From: Daejeonella sp.
GTDB lineage: Bacteria; Bacteroidota; Bacteroidia; Sphingobacteriales; Sphingobacteriaceae
NCBI RefSeq assembly: GCF_017495225.1
Contig: NZ_JAFEIG010000020.1
Coordinates: 1-64,000 of the forward strand
DNA: 64,000 bases
Reading direction: 5' to 3'
Numbering within the stretch: the first letter of the stretch is position 1; every line of letters begins with the position of its first letter. The translations under genes were made by a program, and so were the position numbers. The notes under the pieces are model-generated. The model searched no databases and had not been told where the DNA came from. It saw only the letters and a program-made list of their open reading frames with translations. Positions 28,345-37,334 of the stretch are shown in pieces.

Positions 28345-29595
28345 ATGATTGATCAAACTGCCCTAATTACTAATGACGCTGTTGTTCTTGGAATACTAAT
28401 GAGTATTCTTGGATTTGTATTTTGGACTTCACAAAGTAATCACATTATTTTTAAGAATCTATATAAATTTGTCCCGCCAATTTTATTATGTTATTTCTTG
28501 CCAGGATTATTAAATTCTACGGGTGTTATATCTGGTTCAGAGTCAAAGCTTTATACGATTGCATCTAGGTATCTTTTACCTGCAAGTTTAGTGCTTTTTA
28601 CTTTAAGTCTCGATTTAAAAGAAATTTGGAAATTAAGAAAAAAAGCGGGTTTAATGTTTCTTGTTGGAACATTTAGCATTATTATTGGCGGACCAATCTC
28701 GGTTTATTTAGTTTCTTTGTTTGCTCCTGAAGTTGTGGGTGGAGAAGGCGCTGATGCTGTTTGGCGCGGATTAAGCACTATTGCTGGGGCATGGATAGGT
28801 GGTGGACCTAACCAAGCAGCAATGTTTGAGGTTTTTAAACCGAGCACAGATCTTTTTTCAGCTATGGTTGCCCTAGATGTTTTTGTAGGATATGTTTGGA
28901 TGGCTCTTTTACTCTATGCAGCTGGTAGAAATAAGGAAATAAATAGCTTTTTAAAAGCTGATGATCAATCGGTTACTGAGATTAAAGATAAAATTGAAGC
29001 CTATCAACTCAGTATTATGAAAATCCCTAAAATGGATGATCTCCTCAAAATACTTGCAGTAGGTTTTGGAATTACGGGTATTGCACATTTTGGTGCAGAT
29101 ATTATTGCACCATGGATTACAATTAATGCTCCTCAGCTAAGTACTTTGAGCCTTACATCTGGTTTTTTCTGGATTATTATCATTGCAACAACATTAGGGA
29201 TGCTATTATCGCTCACTAAACTTAGAAATTTAGAGGGTGTAGGGGCTTCTCGCTTAGCGAGCGTATTCTTATACGTGTTAATTGCATCTATAGGTATGCA
29301 AATGAATATTATGGCTATTTTTAAGAATCCAGGCTTATTAATTGTTGGAATGATTTGGATCTTAATTCATGCAATTGTATTAATTATTGTCGCTAAATTA
29401 ACTAAAACACCGTTTTTTTTCCTTGCTACTGGTAGTATGGCAAATGTTGGCGGACCAGCATCAGCTCCGGTAATAGCTAGTGCTTTTCATCCTTCATTAG
29501 CTCCAATAGGAGTGTTATTGGCGGTTTTCGGATATGTTTTAGGGACTTATGGAGCTTATGTTTCTGCTTTATTAATGCAAATGGTGTCGCCTTAA
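28345..29595 (+). CDS. DUF819-family membrane protein
   Basis: 416 residues with about 10-12 membrane helices and glycine-rich breaks (AGAWIGGGPNQAAMFEV near residue 150 and TGSMANVGGPASAPVIASAF near 370). These two breaks look like the repeated discontinuous helices of an elevator-type transporter with inverted halves, which would make it a secondary carrier or exporter; this is inference. The family has no proven substrate that I know of. It is divergent from the peptide transporter and converges with the secreted protein gene, with a 17-bp gap. Confidence 0.85.
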   Translation: MIDQTALITNDAVVLGILMSILGFVFWTSQSNHIIFKNLYKFVPPILLCYFLPGLLNSTGVISGSESKLYTIASRYLLPASLVLFTLSLDLKEIWKLRKKAGLMFLVGTFSIIIGGPISVYLVSLFAPEVVGGEGADAVWRGLSTIAGAWIGGGPNQAAMFEVFKPSTDLFSAMVALDVFVGYVWMALLLYAAGRNKEINSFLKADDQSVTEIKDKIEAYQLSIMKIPKMDDLLKILAVGFGITGIAHFGADIIAPWITINAPQLSTLSLTSGFFWIIIIATTLGMLLSLTKLRNLEGVGASRLASVFLYVLIASIGMQMNIMAIFKNPGLLIVGMIWILIHAIVLIIVAKLTKTPFFFLATGSMANVGGPASAPVIASAFHPSLAPIGVLLAVFGYVLGTYGAYVSALLMQMVSP

Positions 29596-29612
29596 TAAAA
29601 TGGTCTAATTAA

Positions 29613-30512
29613 TCATAAACCTTTCATCTTTTTAGGATCGTTAAAGTTCTCATCCTGATCTGTAGAATCGTTTTTTAATTCTAATTCAGAAATGAATTTC
29701 CATCTCCCATTTAGAAACTTAAATCCATCATAAGAAAAATCTGGGCCATAAAGCTCGAATTTGCCTTTTAAATTAGGGTCGGGGGGAGCTAAATGATCAA
29801 AAATAATTCGATTCTCAGCACTCTCATAATTTAAAAGCATTGTTGCTCTTCTATCGTATTCGAAAATAATTCGTTTTTTATTCAGATTATCTGGATCTCC
29901 ATCGAAAACTGGCTTCCCGAAATAGGCTTTTCCATCCTTAAAATGCAATACTTCAATGACTTTTTTTGTTGATTTTACTGTGTTTCCTTTCCAGCCAAGT
30001 AGCATATAATACGGACTTTCAACATCTTTTAACACAGGAATAATCTTATAATACTGTGCGCCATACCATCTACTGTTCGTATAAGTGCTGTCTGAAGGAT
30101 TCTTTAATGTAGGGCTATAATCGACTAGAGGGAACATCTCAAGCCCGCCTTGGCTTGTATTCATTTGAATGGTACCATAAAAACGGTAACTACCATCATT
30201 ATTCATAACGTGCCAAGTAAATACCCTAAATTTTTGATCTGGAGAATTTTGAATAGAAATGGTTTTTAAGGAATCAAATGTGAAATTAAATGAATAAGGA
30301 GTTTTTAGTGCAGTTACTAATGTTTTAATTAGTTTATAGCTTGCATTATAACGCTGAGGCTCAATGCTATCATTAATCATTTTGAAACTAATTTCTTTCA
30401 AACTATCTTGAAATACAATTAATTTTTCTCTGTTGGATTTATCTAAAGATTGGCCATCTACTTTTGTGATTATTAAAAGTAGAAGGCCAAATACTAGTGT
30501 TAATTGCTTCAT
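29613..30512 (-). CDS. Secreted protein of unknown function
   Basis: 299 residues with a Sec signal peptide (QLTLVFGLLLLIITKVDGQ, cleavage after about residue 20). The mature part is rich in beta strands and aromatic residues (SYRFYGTIQMNTSQGG, YYMLLGWKGNTVKSTKK, YDRRATMLLNYESAENR) and has an acidic C-terminus. No catalytic motif is recognisable. It begins 6 bp after the thiolase stop on the same strand and is probably co-transcribed, though a functional link is not obvious. I know it only as a conserved hypothetical of Sphingobacteriaceae-like genomes. Confidence 0.75.
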   Translation of the reverse strand: MKQLTLVFGLLLLIITKVDGQSLDKSNREKLIVFQDSLKEISFKMINDSIEPQRYNASYKLIKTLVTALKTPYSFNFTFDSLKTISIQNSPDQKFRVFTWHVMNNDGSYRFYGTIQMNTSQGGLEMFPLVDYSPTLKNPSDSTYTNSRWYGAQYYKIIPVLKDVESPYYMLLGWKGNTVKSTKKVIEVLHFKDGKAYFGKPVFDGDPDNLNKKRIIFEYDRRATMLLNYESAENRIIFDHLAPPDPNLKGKFELYGPDFSYDGFKFLNGRWKFISELELKNDSTDQDENFNDPKKMKGL

Positions 30513-30518
30513 TTAATA

Positions 30519-31697
30519 TTATTGAAGGTTCTCAATGATTAGTGCACTCGCACCGCCACCACCATTACAAATTGCTGCTAAGCCTATTTTCGCATTGTTT
30601 TGTTGCAGCACATTGATTAGTGTAACAACTATTCTTGCGCCAGATGCACCGAGTGGATGGCCCATAGAAACGGCTCCACCGTTTATATTTACTTTAGATG
30701 GTTCTAGCTTTAAAATCTGATTATTTGCTAAAGAAACCACCGAAAAAGCTTCATTTATTTCAAAATAATCAACATCATCAGTTTTTAATCCTGCACGTTG
30801 TAAAGCAATTGGGATGGCTTTTGAGGGACTTGTTGTAAACCATTCAGGGGCTTGTTGTGCATCAGCATAGGAAATAATGCGTGCTAATGGTTTTATACCT
30901 AGCTGCTCTGCTTTTTCCTTACTCATTAAAACTAATGCCGCTGCACCATCATTTAATGTGGAGGCATTTGCTGCGGTAACCGTTCCATCTTTTTTAAATA
31001 CTGCTTTTAGTGAAGGAATTTTATCGAATTTTACTGAATGGACTTCTTCGTCCTCCGAAATTAGAGTTATTTCACCTTTTCTATCCTTAATTTCAACGGC
31101 TGCAATTTCATTTTTAAATTTACCTGCCGATTGAGCTGCTTGTGATCTTTTGTAAGATTCAATAGCGTAGGCGTCTTGGTCTTCGCGACTAATTTTACAA
31201 TCTGTAGCACATAATTCAGCTGCCGAACCCATGTGATAGTCGTTATAAACATCCCAAAGGCCATCCTTTACTAATCCGTCAATAATTTTCCCATCTCCTA
31301 AACGATAACCATTTCTTGCTTTATCAAGGTAGTAGGGCACATTGCTCATGCTTTCCATTCCGCCAGCAACTACAATATCATTTTGACCTAAAGCTATACT
31401 TTGAGCGGCTAGCATAATTGCTTTTGTACCCGAAGCACAAACTTTATTGATTGTTGTTGCAGGAACATCAGGTAAACCGGCAAATTTTGCAGCTTGCGTA
31501 GCAGGTGCTTGGCCTAAGTTTGCTGATAAAACATTTCCCATAAATACTTCTTGAATCTGCCCAGGGTCAATTCCCGCACGTTCAACAGCAGATTTAATTG
31601 CCGTAGCTCCTAGCTGACTTGCACTAAGTGATGATAAAACACCACCGAAACTACCGATTGGTGTTCTCGCTGCTGATATGATATATACTTCTTTCAT
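30519..31697 (-). CDS. Acetyl-CoA C-acyltransferase (thiolase)
   Basis: 392 residues from the ATG at 31697; an upstream in-frame TTG (31724) is rejected because thiolases start at this MKEVYIISAARTPIG. Thiolases condense two acetyl-CoA or, in the reverse direction, split 3-ketoacyl-CoA in beta-oxidation. The nucleophile Cys87 lies in NKVCASGTKA, the base His in GGAVSMGHPLGASGAR and the second Cys in AICNGGGGASA. Electron-transfer flavoprotein genes at 46.5-48.3 kb may act in the same pathway. Whether it is biosynthetic (AtoB/PhaA-like) or degradative (FadA-like) cannot be settled; the length and the GHP motif fit both. Confidence 0.93.
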   Translation of the reverse strand: MKEVYIISAARTPIGSFGGVLSSLSASQLGATAIKSAVERAGIDPGQIQEVFMGNVLSANLGQAPATQAAKFAGLPDVPATTINKVCASGTKAIMLAAQSIALGQNDIVVAGGMESMSNVPYYLDKARNGYRLGDGKIIDGLVKDGLWDVYNDYHMGSAAELCATDCKISREDQDAYAIESYKRSQAAQSAGKFKNEIAAVEIKDRKGEITLISEDEEVHSVKFDKIPSLKAVFKKDGTVTAANASTLNDGAAALVLMSKEKAEQLGIKPLARIISYADAQQAPEWFTTSPSKAIPIALQRAGLKTDDVDYFEINEAFSVVSLANNQILKLEPSKVNINGGAVSMGHPLGASGARIVVTLINVLQQNNAKIGLAAICNGGGGASALIIENLQ

Positions 31698-31861
31698 TTT
31701 GGCTTTAATAATTGGTTGGTGCAAGTTAAGAATTTAAGGGCAAGGCCGTACAATCGAACTTATTTTTGACTGATTTATTACTCTTTACAAATAAAATATT
31801 TTGATGCTGATTTCCATTTTAACAATTAATGATGATTGATAAATAATACTATGCTAGCATA

Positions 31862-32881
31862 TTATTTAATGTCTTTAATTGAGATTCCATTAAATCCTGC
31901 TATAGAATCAGGTAAACTTTTAACATCAATTTCAAGATTATGTTTAGCGTCGAAAGTTTTATAAGTAAAATTTAGGGATTTGCGCTTCGGAATATTTATT
32001 ATTGTATAGGTTTTTACAGCCTCAGCTGGGTTAGCAATCAATTTTCTTGGTCCATCGCCAATACAACCCGCATTTAAAAAACGAATACCTTCTTTTATGG
32101 CAGGATAGAAGGCATGCTGGTGACCACTAATATATAAGTCGATACCATGCTTTTTGAAAAAGTTCAAAGCCTTCTCAGGATCTTCATTTACTTCACCAAC
32201 CTTATTTTTGCTATCTACAATCGCGTAAAGCGGTAAATGCCCAATTAAAATTCTCAACTTTGCTTTTTGTGCTTGCTTGGCAGTTAATTGTTCTTCCATC
32301 CATTGATATAGCTCTGGATCCATTCTTGCACCAGCAGTGTCCCAACTTATAAAATAAACCCCGTCTTTAACATAAGAATAATAGAATGGGTAATTACTTG
32401 AATCAACGAAATTTAATCCAGTTGCATTTTTATTTTCTAGCCAAAATTTTTGTGATAATGTACGATCTAAAAGGTAGGAAGGAGAGGCATCATGGTTTCC
32501 AACAGTGAATCCAAAAGGAATTTTAAGATTATTGATTGGGTTAAGAACAGTACTCTTAAAACTATTCCACATGGAATTGATGTTATTTTCTGTTAATGAT
32601 GTTTTTTGCCCTGCTACCATATCTCCAGCGCATAAAATGAGGTCGGGTTTTATCTCATTTAACTTCCCGATAACAGATTTGACCTCATCAGCATAATTTG
32701 TAGATCCATAACTAGAGTTTAAATCTGAAATCACACAAATTTTTAAGCCCTTGTTTCTTTTTTTGTCTTTACCTTTCGGCAAATCATTCGCAAAATCATG
32801 ATGTTCTAATGCATAAAGCGGATTTAAAATAAAAAAGAATAAAAGAACGAAAAGATAGTTCGAAGAGTTTATTTTCATCAT
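31862..32881 (-). CDS. Secreted calcineurin-like metallophosphoesterase
   Basis: 339 residues with an N-terminal signal peptide (YLFVLLFFFILNPLYAL, about 1-25). Two-metal phosphoesterase motifs occur in order: CVISDLNSSYG (Asp53), LILCAGDMVAGQ (Gly-Asp), FGFTVGNHDAS (Asn-His), ILIGHLPLY (His) and YISGHQHAFYP (Gly-His-x-His). The first motif is normally Asp-x-His; here the His is Asn55. It hydrolyses phosphate mono- or diesters in the periplasm or outside; the substrate is unknown. A TAAATTTG promoter box lies 13-20 bp before the ATG. It is divergent from the antiporter gene. Confidence 0.88.
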   Translation of the reverse strand: MMKINSSNYLFVLLFFFILNPLYALEHHDFANDLPKGKDKKRNKGLKICVISDLNSSYGSTNYADEVKSVIGKLNEIKPDLILCAGDMVAGQKTSLTENNINSMWNSFKSTVLNPINNLKIPFGFTVGNHDASPSYLLDRTLSQKFWLENKNATGLNFVDSSNYPFYYSYVKDGVYFISWDTAGARMDPELYQWMEEQLTAKQAQKAKLRILIGHLPLYAIVDSKNKVGEVNEDPEKALNFFKKHGIDLYISGHQHAFYPAIKEGIRFLNAGCIGDGPRKLIANPAEAVKTYTIINIPKRKSLNFTYKTFDAKHNLEIDVKSLPDSIAGFNGISIKDIK

Positions 32882-32894
32882 TAATATGTATAAT

Positions 32895-32902
32895 CAAATT
32901 TA
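32895..32902 (-). promoter_or_regulatory. -7 box (TAAATTTG) of the metallophosphoesterase gene
   Basis: An exact TAnnTTTG match on the leftward strand, 13 bp from the ATG at 32881. Confidence 0.45.
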
Positions 32903-32982
32903 ACTATTTCAAATGAATGAAACTGTATTAAGCGAATTATCCTTGACTGTGTATAAAATCTAGATTCATCAATCTGTTTAGC

Positions 32983-32990
32983 TATTTTTG
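32983..32990 (+). promoter_or_regulatory. -7 box (TATTTTTG) of the cation/proton antiporter gene
   Basis: An exact TAnnTTTG match, 23 bp before the ATG at 33014. It is divergent from the box at 32895-32902, with 80 bp between them. Confidence 0.45.
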
Positions 32991-33013
32991 TAAAATAATA
33001 AACCATTGAAAGT

Positions 33014-34228
33014 ATGATTTTTGATACCTATTATGTTTTAATCGCTCTTTCAGTCCTAGTGATTATATCCTATTTTTTCAATATTATCGCTGATCGATTA
33101 AAGATTCCATCTGTTATACTTTTAATTGTATCAGGAATTTTATTCAAAATTGGAGCAGATTTTATTCAATTTGACTTCCCTGTATCAAGAACGGTCCTTG
33201 AAATTTTGGGCGTAATGGGATTGATTCTGATAGTCTTAGAGGGTTCTTTGGATCTTAAAATCACTACAGACAAACGACAAATAATCAAAAGGTCGCTACT
33301 TGCCGCAACTTTAATGCTATTTTCAACCACTGTGGCCATTGCTTTAATTTTGGGATACACTTTAGATATGTCCTTTAAGCAATCATTGCCTTATGCCGTT
33401 GCAATGGGTGTAATAAGTAGTGCCATCGCTATTCCTAGTGTCAATAAACTGGAGCCCAACAAAAAGGATTTCATCATTTATGAATCGAGTTTTTCGGATA
33501 TCATTGGCATTATGCTCTTTAATTATGTAATTTCTGAGGAGTTACTTTCGATATTAACAGTTGGTACTTTTTTTGGAAACTTAGCATTAATAAGCTTAAT
33601 ATCAGTAGTTTGTACAGTTTTAGTACTTCTTTTGTTTAAATATCTTAAGGGTCACATCAAGGTTTTTTTAATCTTGTCAATATTGATTCTTGTATATTCT
33701 TTATCTAAACAATTGCATCTTCCTTCCTTGTTTTTTATTCTAGTTTTCGGCTTAGTGCTAAATAATGCTGAGCCTTATTTGCAAGGTTGGTTAAAGAAAT
33801 ATCTTCAGCCAGAAAAGCTTTTGGAGGTAAACATAGAGCTTAAAACTATGACTGCCGAGTTAGCCTTTCTGATAAGAACCTTCTTTTTCCTATTATTTGG
33901 CTTTAGTATTGATATTTCTTTAATTGTTTTGGAGCCAGTTATGCTAACAGGTAGTCTTGTAATCCTAATGATTCTTATTATCAGATATCTGTTTTTACGT
34001 TTTATTTCTAAAACCAATATTTTTCCAGAACTTTTTATTGCTCCTCGTGGTTTGATTACCATCATTCTTTTTTACAGTATTCCTTCTCATCTTACTACAG
34101 ATAAATTTAATGAGGGAGTATTGTCTTTTGTGATATTAGGTTCGGGACTTATCATGATGTTTGGACTTATTTTTTCTAAAAAGAATGTGAATTCGGAGAA
34201 TGAACTTGAATCTGAACATGTACTATAA
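33014..34228 (+). CDS. Monovalent cation:proton antiporter (CPA family)
   Basis: 404 residues, about 12 membrane helices. It exchanges cytoplasmic Na+ or K+ for protons and helps set pH and salt balance. Recognisable parts are ADRLKIPSVILLIVSGIL (TM1-2), VLEGSLDLKITTDKRQI, the unwound helix with ISSAIAIPSVNKLEP, and the ion site in TM5, YESSFSDIIGIMLFN. At the site where CPA1 members have Asn-Asp and CPA2 members Asp-Asp, this protein has Ser161-Asp162. There is no C-terminal regulatory RCK domain. The thioesterase gene follows after 28 bp. Confidence 0.88.
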   Translation: MIFDTYYVLIALSVLVIISYFFNIIADRLKIPSVILLIVSGILFKIGADFIQFDFPVSRTVLEILGVMGLILIVLEGSLDLKITTDKRQIIKRSLLAATLMLFSTTVAIALILGYTLDMSFKQSLPYAVAMGVISSAIAIPSVNKLEPNKKDFIIYESSFSDIIGIMLFNYVISEELLSILTVGTFFGNLALISLISVVCTVLVLLLFKYLKGHIKVFLILSILILVYSLSKQLHLPSLFFILVFGLVLNNAEPYLQGWLKKYLQPEKLLEVNIELKTMTAELAFLIRTFFFLLFGFSIDISLIVLEPVMLTGSLVILMILIIRYLFLRFISKTNIFPELFIAPRGLITIILFYSIPSHLTTDKFNEGVLSFVILGSGLIMMFGLIFSKKNVNSENELESEHVL

Positions 34229-34256
34229 TTAATGTTTTCAACTAATTTTTAATGAT

Positions 34257-34697
34257 ATGGAAAAGACTAACAGTCGTTTAGACCAAATGAAACAGTTTAT
34301 TGACAAAAAGACTTTCGACAGTCCCTCGCCATTTTCACACTGGTTAAAACCTATCATTAAGGAGGTTTCTTATGGCTCTTTAAAATGTGAGTTTACCATC
34401 CGGAAGGATATGACAAATCCCATGGGAATGCTGCATGGTGGTGTATCAGCTGGGATTATCGATGATATAATTGGGGCAACTATTTTTAGTATGGACTTGA
34501 GCCATCCATTTACCACAATTAATAATTATATCGATTATTTTGCACCCGCTATGGAAGGGGATATCATAGAAGCTCAAACAAGCGTTGTGAAATTAGGTCG
34601 CCAAATAATAAATTTACAATGTGAAATTTGGTTACCATCTAAAAAGCGTCTTATTGCACGTGGTTATTCCAATATGATTCGAATTGAAAAACCATAA
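34257..34697 (+). CDS. PaaI-family hotdog-fold acyl-CoA thioesterase
   Basis: 146 residues forming a single hotdog domain. The PaaI-type pattern is MGMLHGGVSAGIIDDIIG (His-Gly-Gly with a downstream acidic residue) near residue 60-77, followed by TTINNYIDYFAPAMEGD. The family hydrolyses acyl- or aryl-CoA thioesters in the cytoplasm; the specificity is unknown. It lies 28 bp after the antiporter gene in the same direction, possibly co-transcribed. It converges with the SpmAB gene. Confidence 0.88.
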   Translation: MEKTNSRLDQMKQFIDKKTFDSPSPFSHWLKPIIKEVSYGSLKCEFTIRKDMTNPMGMLHGGVSAGIIDDIIGATIFSMDLSHPFTTINNYIDYFAPAMEGDIIEAQTSVVKLGRQIINLQCEIWLPSKKRLIARGYSNMIRIEKP

Positions 34698-34729
34698 TTG
34701 GAAAATCCTTAAATATCTTTACAGTTAAT

Positions 34730-35974
34730 TTATTTAATTGTGTGTCCAAAGAATATATATGCAAGAAATATTGCAGCTATAAGTCCCACGAAATCAGCAA
34801 TTAAACCACAAATAATAGCATATCTTGGTTTTTTAATTCCCACAGAACCAAAATAAACTGCTAAAACATAGAAAGTTGTTTCTGAACTACCTTGGATTAT
34901 ACTTGATAATCTTCCTTGAAAGGAATCGGCGCCATAGGTTTTCATCACATCTACCATTAATCCTCTTGCACCTCCGCCGCTAAGAGTTTTCATTAATCCG
35001 ACAGGTAAAGCCGGGACGAATGAGGTATCTAAACCGAATAATGCAACCAAAGAGCCTATACCGTTTACGATATAATCCATACAACCGGTTGTTCTAAAGG
35101 CACTTATGGCGACTAAAATGGCAATTAAAAATGGGACTATCATGATTGAAGTACTGAATCCTTCTTTGGCACCATCAATAAATGACTCATATACATTTAC
35201 TTTTTTTGATGCCCCATAAACGATAAAAAGTGTAATAATTGAAAATATGATGATTCCTCCCATGAGTCCGGCATAAACCTGAATTTGATCAGGTGGGAGT
35301 GAACCGAGCCAGAAATATAATCCCGACATGATTGCTATGAAACCGCCGAAAAAAACAAGAATGGGTAGCTGAAACAGATTGATTTTCTGATAGATAGCAA
35401 CAGCAATCATGCCTGCAAGGAATGAAATGAAAGTCCCAATGAGACAAGGAATAAAGACATCTGCTGGATTTGCCGCTCCATTAGCCATTCTCAGAGCAAT
35501 AACACCAGTTGGTATTAAGGTAATGCCGGCTGTGTTCAAAACAAGAAACATGATTTGAGCATTACTTGCAGTATCTTTTTTAGGATTAATATCTTGCAAT
35601 TCCTGCATTGCTTTTAATCCTACAGGTGTGGCTGCATTATCTAAGCCCAACATATTGGCCGAAAAGTTCATGATTATAGAACCATTTGCTGGATGGTTTT
35701 TAGGTACTTCAGGGAATAATCGACTAAAAAATGGATTTACACCTCGAGCAAAAAGTGTAATCATGCCCGCTTTTTCACCAATTTTCATGATTCCAAGCCA
35801 AAAGGTCATGATTCCAATCAATCCTATAGAAATTTCTGCACCAGTTTTTGCGCTATCAAACATCCCATTCACCACATTATTGAAAATGCTTGTATCGCCA
35901 AATACGATGAGTTTGACTAATGCTACTATAAACGCAATTACAAAAAAACCAATCCAGATGTAGTTTAAAGCCAT
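34730..35974 (-). CDS. Fused SpmA-SpmB nucleoside-recognition membrane protein
   Basis: 414 residues in two halves, each a Gate/nucleoside-recognition domain. The SpmA-like half (about 1-200) contains NFSANMLGLDNAATPVGL and LNTAGITLIPTGVIALR. The SpmB-like half (about 235-414) contains MIVPFLIAILVAISAFRTTG and LMKTLSGGGARGLMVDV. In Bacillus the two are separate spore-maturation genes; Bacteroidota do not sporulate and carry the fused form. The domain is thought to move or sense small solutes, but the function here is unknown. The gene follows the M14 peptidase with a 55-bp gap on the same strand. Confidence 0.88.
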   Translation of the reverse strand: MALNYIWIGFFVIAFIVALVKLIVFGDTSIFNNVVNGMFDSAKTGAEISIGLIGIMTFWLGIMKIGEKAGMITLFARGVNPFFSRLFPEVPKNHPANGSIIMNFSANMLGLDNAATPVGLKAMQELQDINPKKDTASNAQIMFLVLNTAGITLIPTGVIALRMANGAANPADVFIPCLIGTFISFLAGMIAVAIYQKINLFQLPILVFFGGFIAIMSGLYFWLGSLPPDQIQVYAGLMGGIIIFSIITLFIVYGASKKVNVYESFIDGAKEGFSTSIMIVPFLIAILVAISAFRTTGCMDYIVNGIGSLVALFGLDTSFVPALPVGLMKTLSGGGARGLMVDVMKTYGADSFQGRLSSIIQGSSETTFYVLAVYFGSVGIKKPRYAIICGLIADFVGLIAAIFLAYIFFGHTIK

Positions 35975-36029
35975 ATTTTGAGCCTGTTATGATTTATAAT
36001 ATATTTAATAAATTAAAATATTGCCGAAT

Positions 36030-37226
36030 CTATTCATTTAAATTTGTTAATCTTCCATTTTCTATGGTCAGTATAATGTTATTTGCATCCTGAACGATTA
36101 TATCGGCAGGTTCATCTATCCTTAATTCTTTAATTTCAGTTATTTTATAAGATTCACAATTTAGTTCTTGATAAGCATAAAATCCAGTTAAATCGCCTAA
36201 ATCGCCTAATAAATAGTTGTATGATACTGATTTTAGATCTGGATTGATCTTTTCTTGAGCTATGATGCCAATATCAGCCGTATAGATTTCCCCATTGCGT
36301 TGAAGTTTGCAATTCTTTAATAAGAATTGAAAATGTCTTTTTTTATTCTCAGGAATCGAAAAATAATTATCTAATATTTCAGAATTATAAGATTCGTCCG
36401 CGATACTAATTAATCCCGAAAGGATAGATTTTAGATAAATCTTACGAATAAATTGCTTTTCAGAGTCATTTTTATACCCGCCTGCTTCAATTAATATTGT
36501 ACTCGTTCCTGCAGCTTGAAAATTATCTCCAAAGGCTCTGGGCTCATATTCATCATCAAATCGGGCAATATGATTCGGGATATCATTTTTAATATCCTTA
36601 TGCATATGGGAAATAACTTTCATTGCTTTTTCCCGGACGGAATTTATGCTTAATTCGCGATTATAAGCTGGGGCTAGTACAGAGATTGTGGCTGGATTTC
36701 CGGTTTCTGCCGCCGACCATAATATACTCTGATCATGTAGGTTAAAACCAAATTCAGGGTTGATTTTGTCTCTTAACTGACGTAAAATTTGTGCTTCTGG
36801 ACTCTGCTGTTTATGGAAATCGCGATTAATGTCTATTTCCATGGCATTTCTTCTTGTAAATGATTCAGCACCATCGGGATTTAGCATGGGTAAAATGTAG
36901 AGCGTACATTTTTTATTTAATAATTCATTTATTTCTTTGAACTCGCCATTTAACTCCAAAATGTTCATTAAATCAAAAAGAGCCATTGTTGCTGTAGCTT
37001 CATCTCCATGCATTTGGCTCCATAAAAACACTTTTTTAGGACCTTTTCCCCATTTTACTAGGTTTATTGACCTTCCCAGTGTAGAATGTCCTACCTCTTC
37101 AATACTAAAATTGTGATTTAATGATTTCAACAAATCAATAATGAGATCATGCTTAAAAAAACGGTCATTTATTCGCTTTTCTTCAAATACATGATAGTTT
37201 GTGAGGAGAGTAGAGAGTAATTCCAT
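36030..37226 (-). CDS. M14-family zinc carboxypeptidase-like protein
   Basis: About 398 residues from the ATG at 37226; the frame extends to a TTG at 37265, which is less likely. The zinc ligands are seen in WSQMHGDEATATM (HxxE) and FNLHDQS (third His), with DPDGAESFTRRN-like substrate residues between them. The catalytic Glu lies in TILIEAGGYKND. The C-terminal 110 residues are an added beta domain. No signal peptide is seen, so it may act in the cytoplasm on peptides or muropeptide stems. A strong terminator belonging to htpG lies just upstream, so this gene needs its own promoter within 37227-37280. Confidence 0.85.
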   Translation of the reverse strand: MELLSTLLTNYHVFEEKRINDRFFKHDLIIDLLKSLNHNFSIEEVGHSTLGRSINLVKWGKGPKKVFLWSQMHGDEATATMALFDLMNILELNGEFKEINELLNKKCTLYILPMLNPDGAESFTRRNAMEIDINRDFHKQQSPEAQILRQLRDKINPEFGFNLHDQSILWSAAETGNPATISVLAPAYNRELSINSVREKAMKVISHMHKDIKNDIPNHIARFDDEYEPRAFGDNFQAAGTSTILIEAGGYKNDSEKQFIRKIYLKSILSGLISIADESYNSEILDNYFSIPENKKRHFQFLLKNCKLQRNGEIYTADIGIIAQEKINPDLKSVSYNYLLGDLGDLTGFYAYQELNCESYKITEIKELRIDEPADIIVQDANNIILTIENGRLTNLNE

Positions 37227-37280
37227 TCCACTAAAATAGTATTTAGTATTAATATTTTTAATCAAAAATTTAGGTCAAAA

Positions 37281-37315
37281 AAAAATACCCTCCTGATTAA
37301 TAGGAGGGTATTTTT
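37281..37315. terminator. htpG: Terminator of htpG
   Basis: Arms AAAAATACCCTCCT (37281-37294) and AGGAGGGTATTTTT (37302-37315) form a perfect 14-bp stem with a 7-base loop and runs of A/T on both sides. It is the terminator for the leftward htpG gene, 20 bp after its stop codon. Confidence 0.9.
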
Positions 37316-37334
37316 GAAAAAAAGAATATATTTT

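Noticed and set aside
36030..37265. TTG at 37265 as the start of the M14 peptidase gene
   Set aside because: The ATG at 37226 leaves the peptidase domain whole, and the TTG lies close to the htpG terminator, leaving little room for a promoter.
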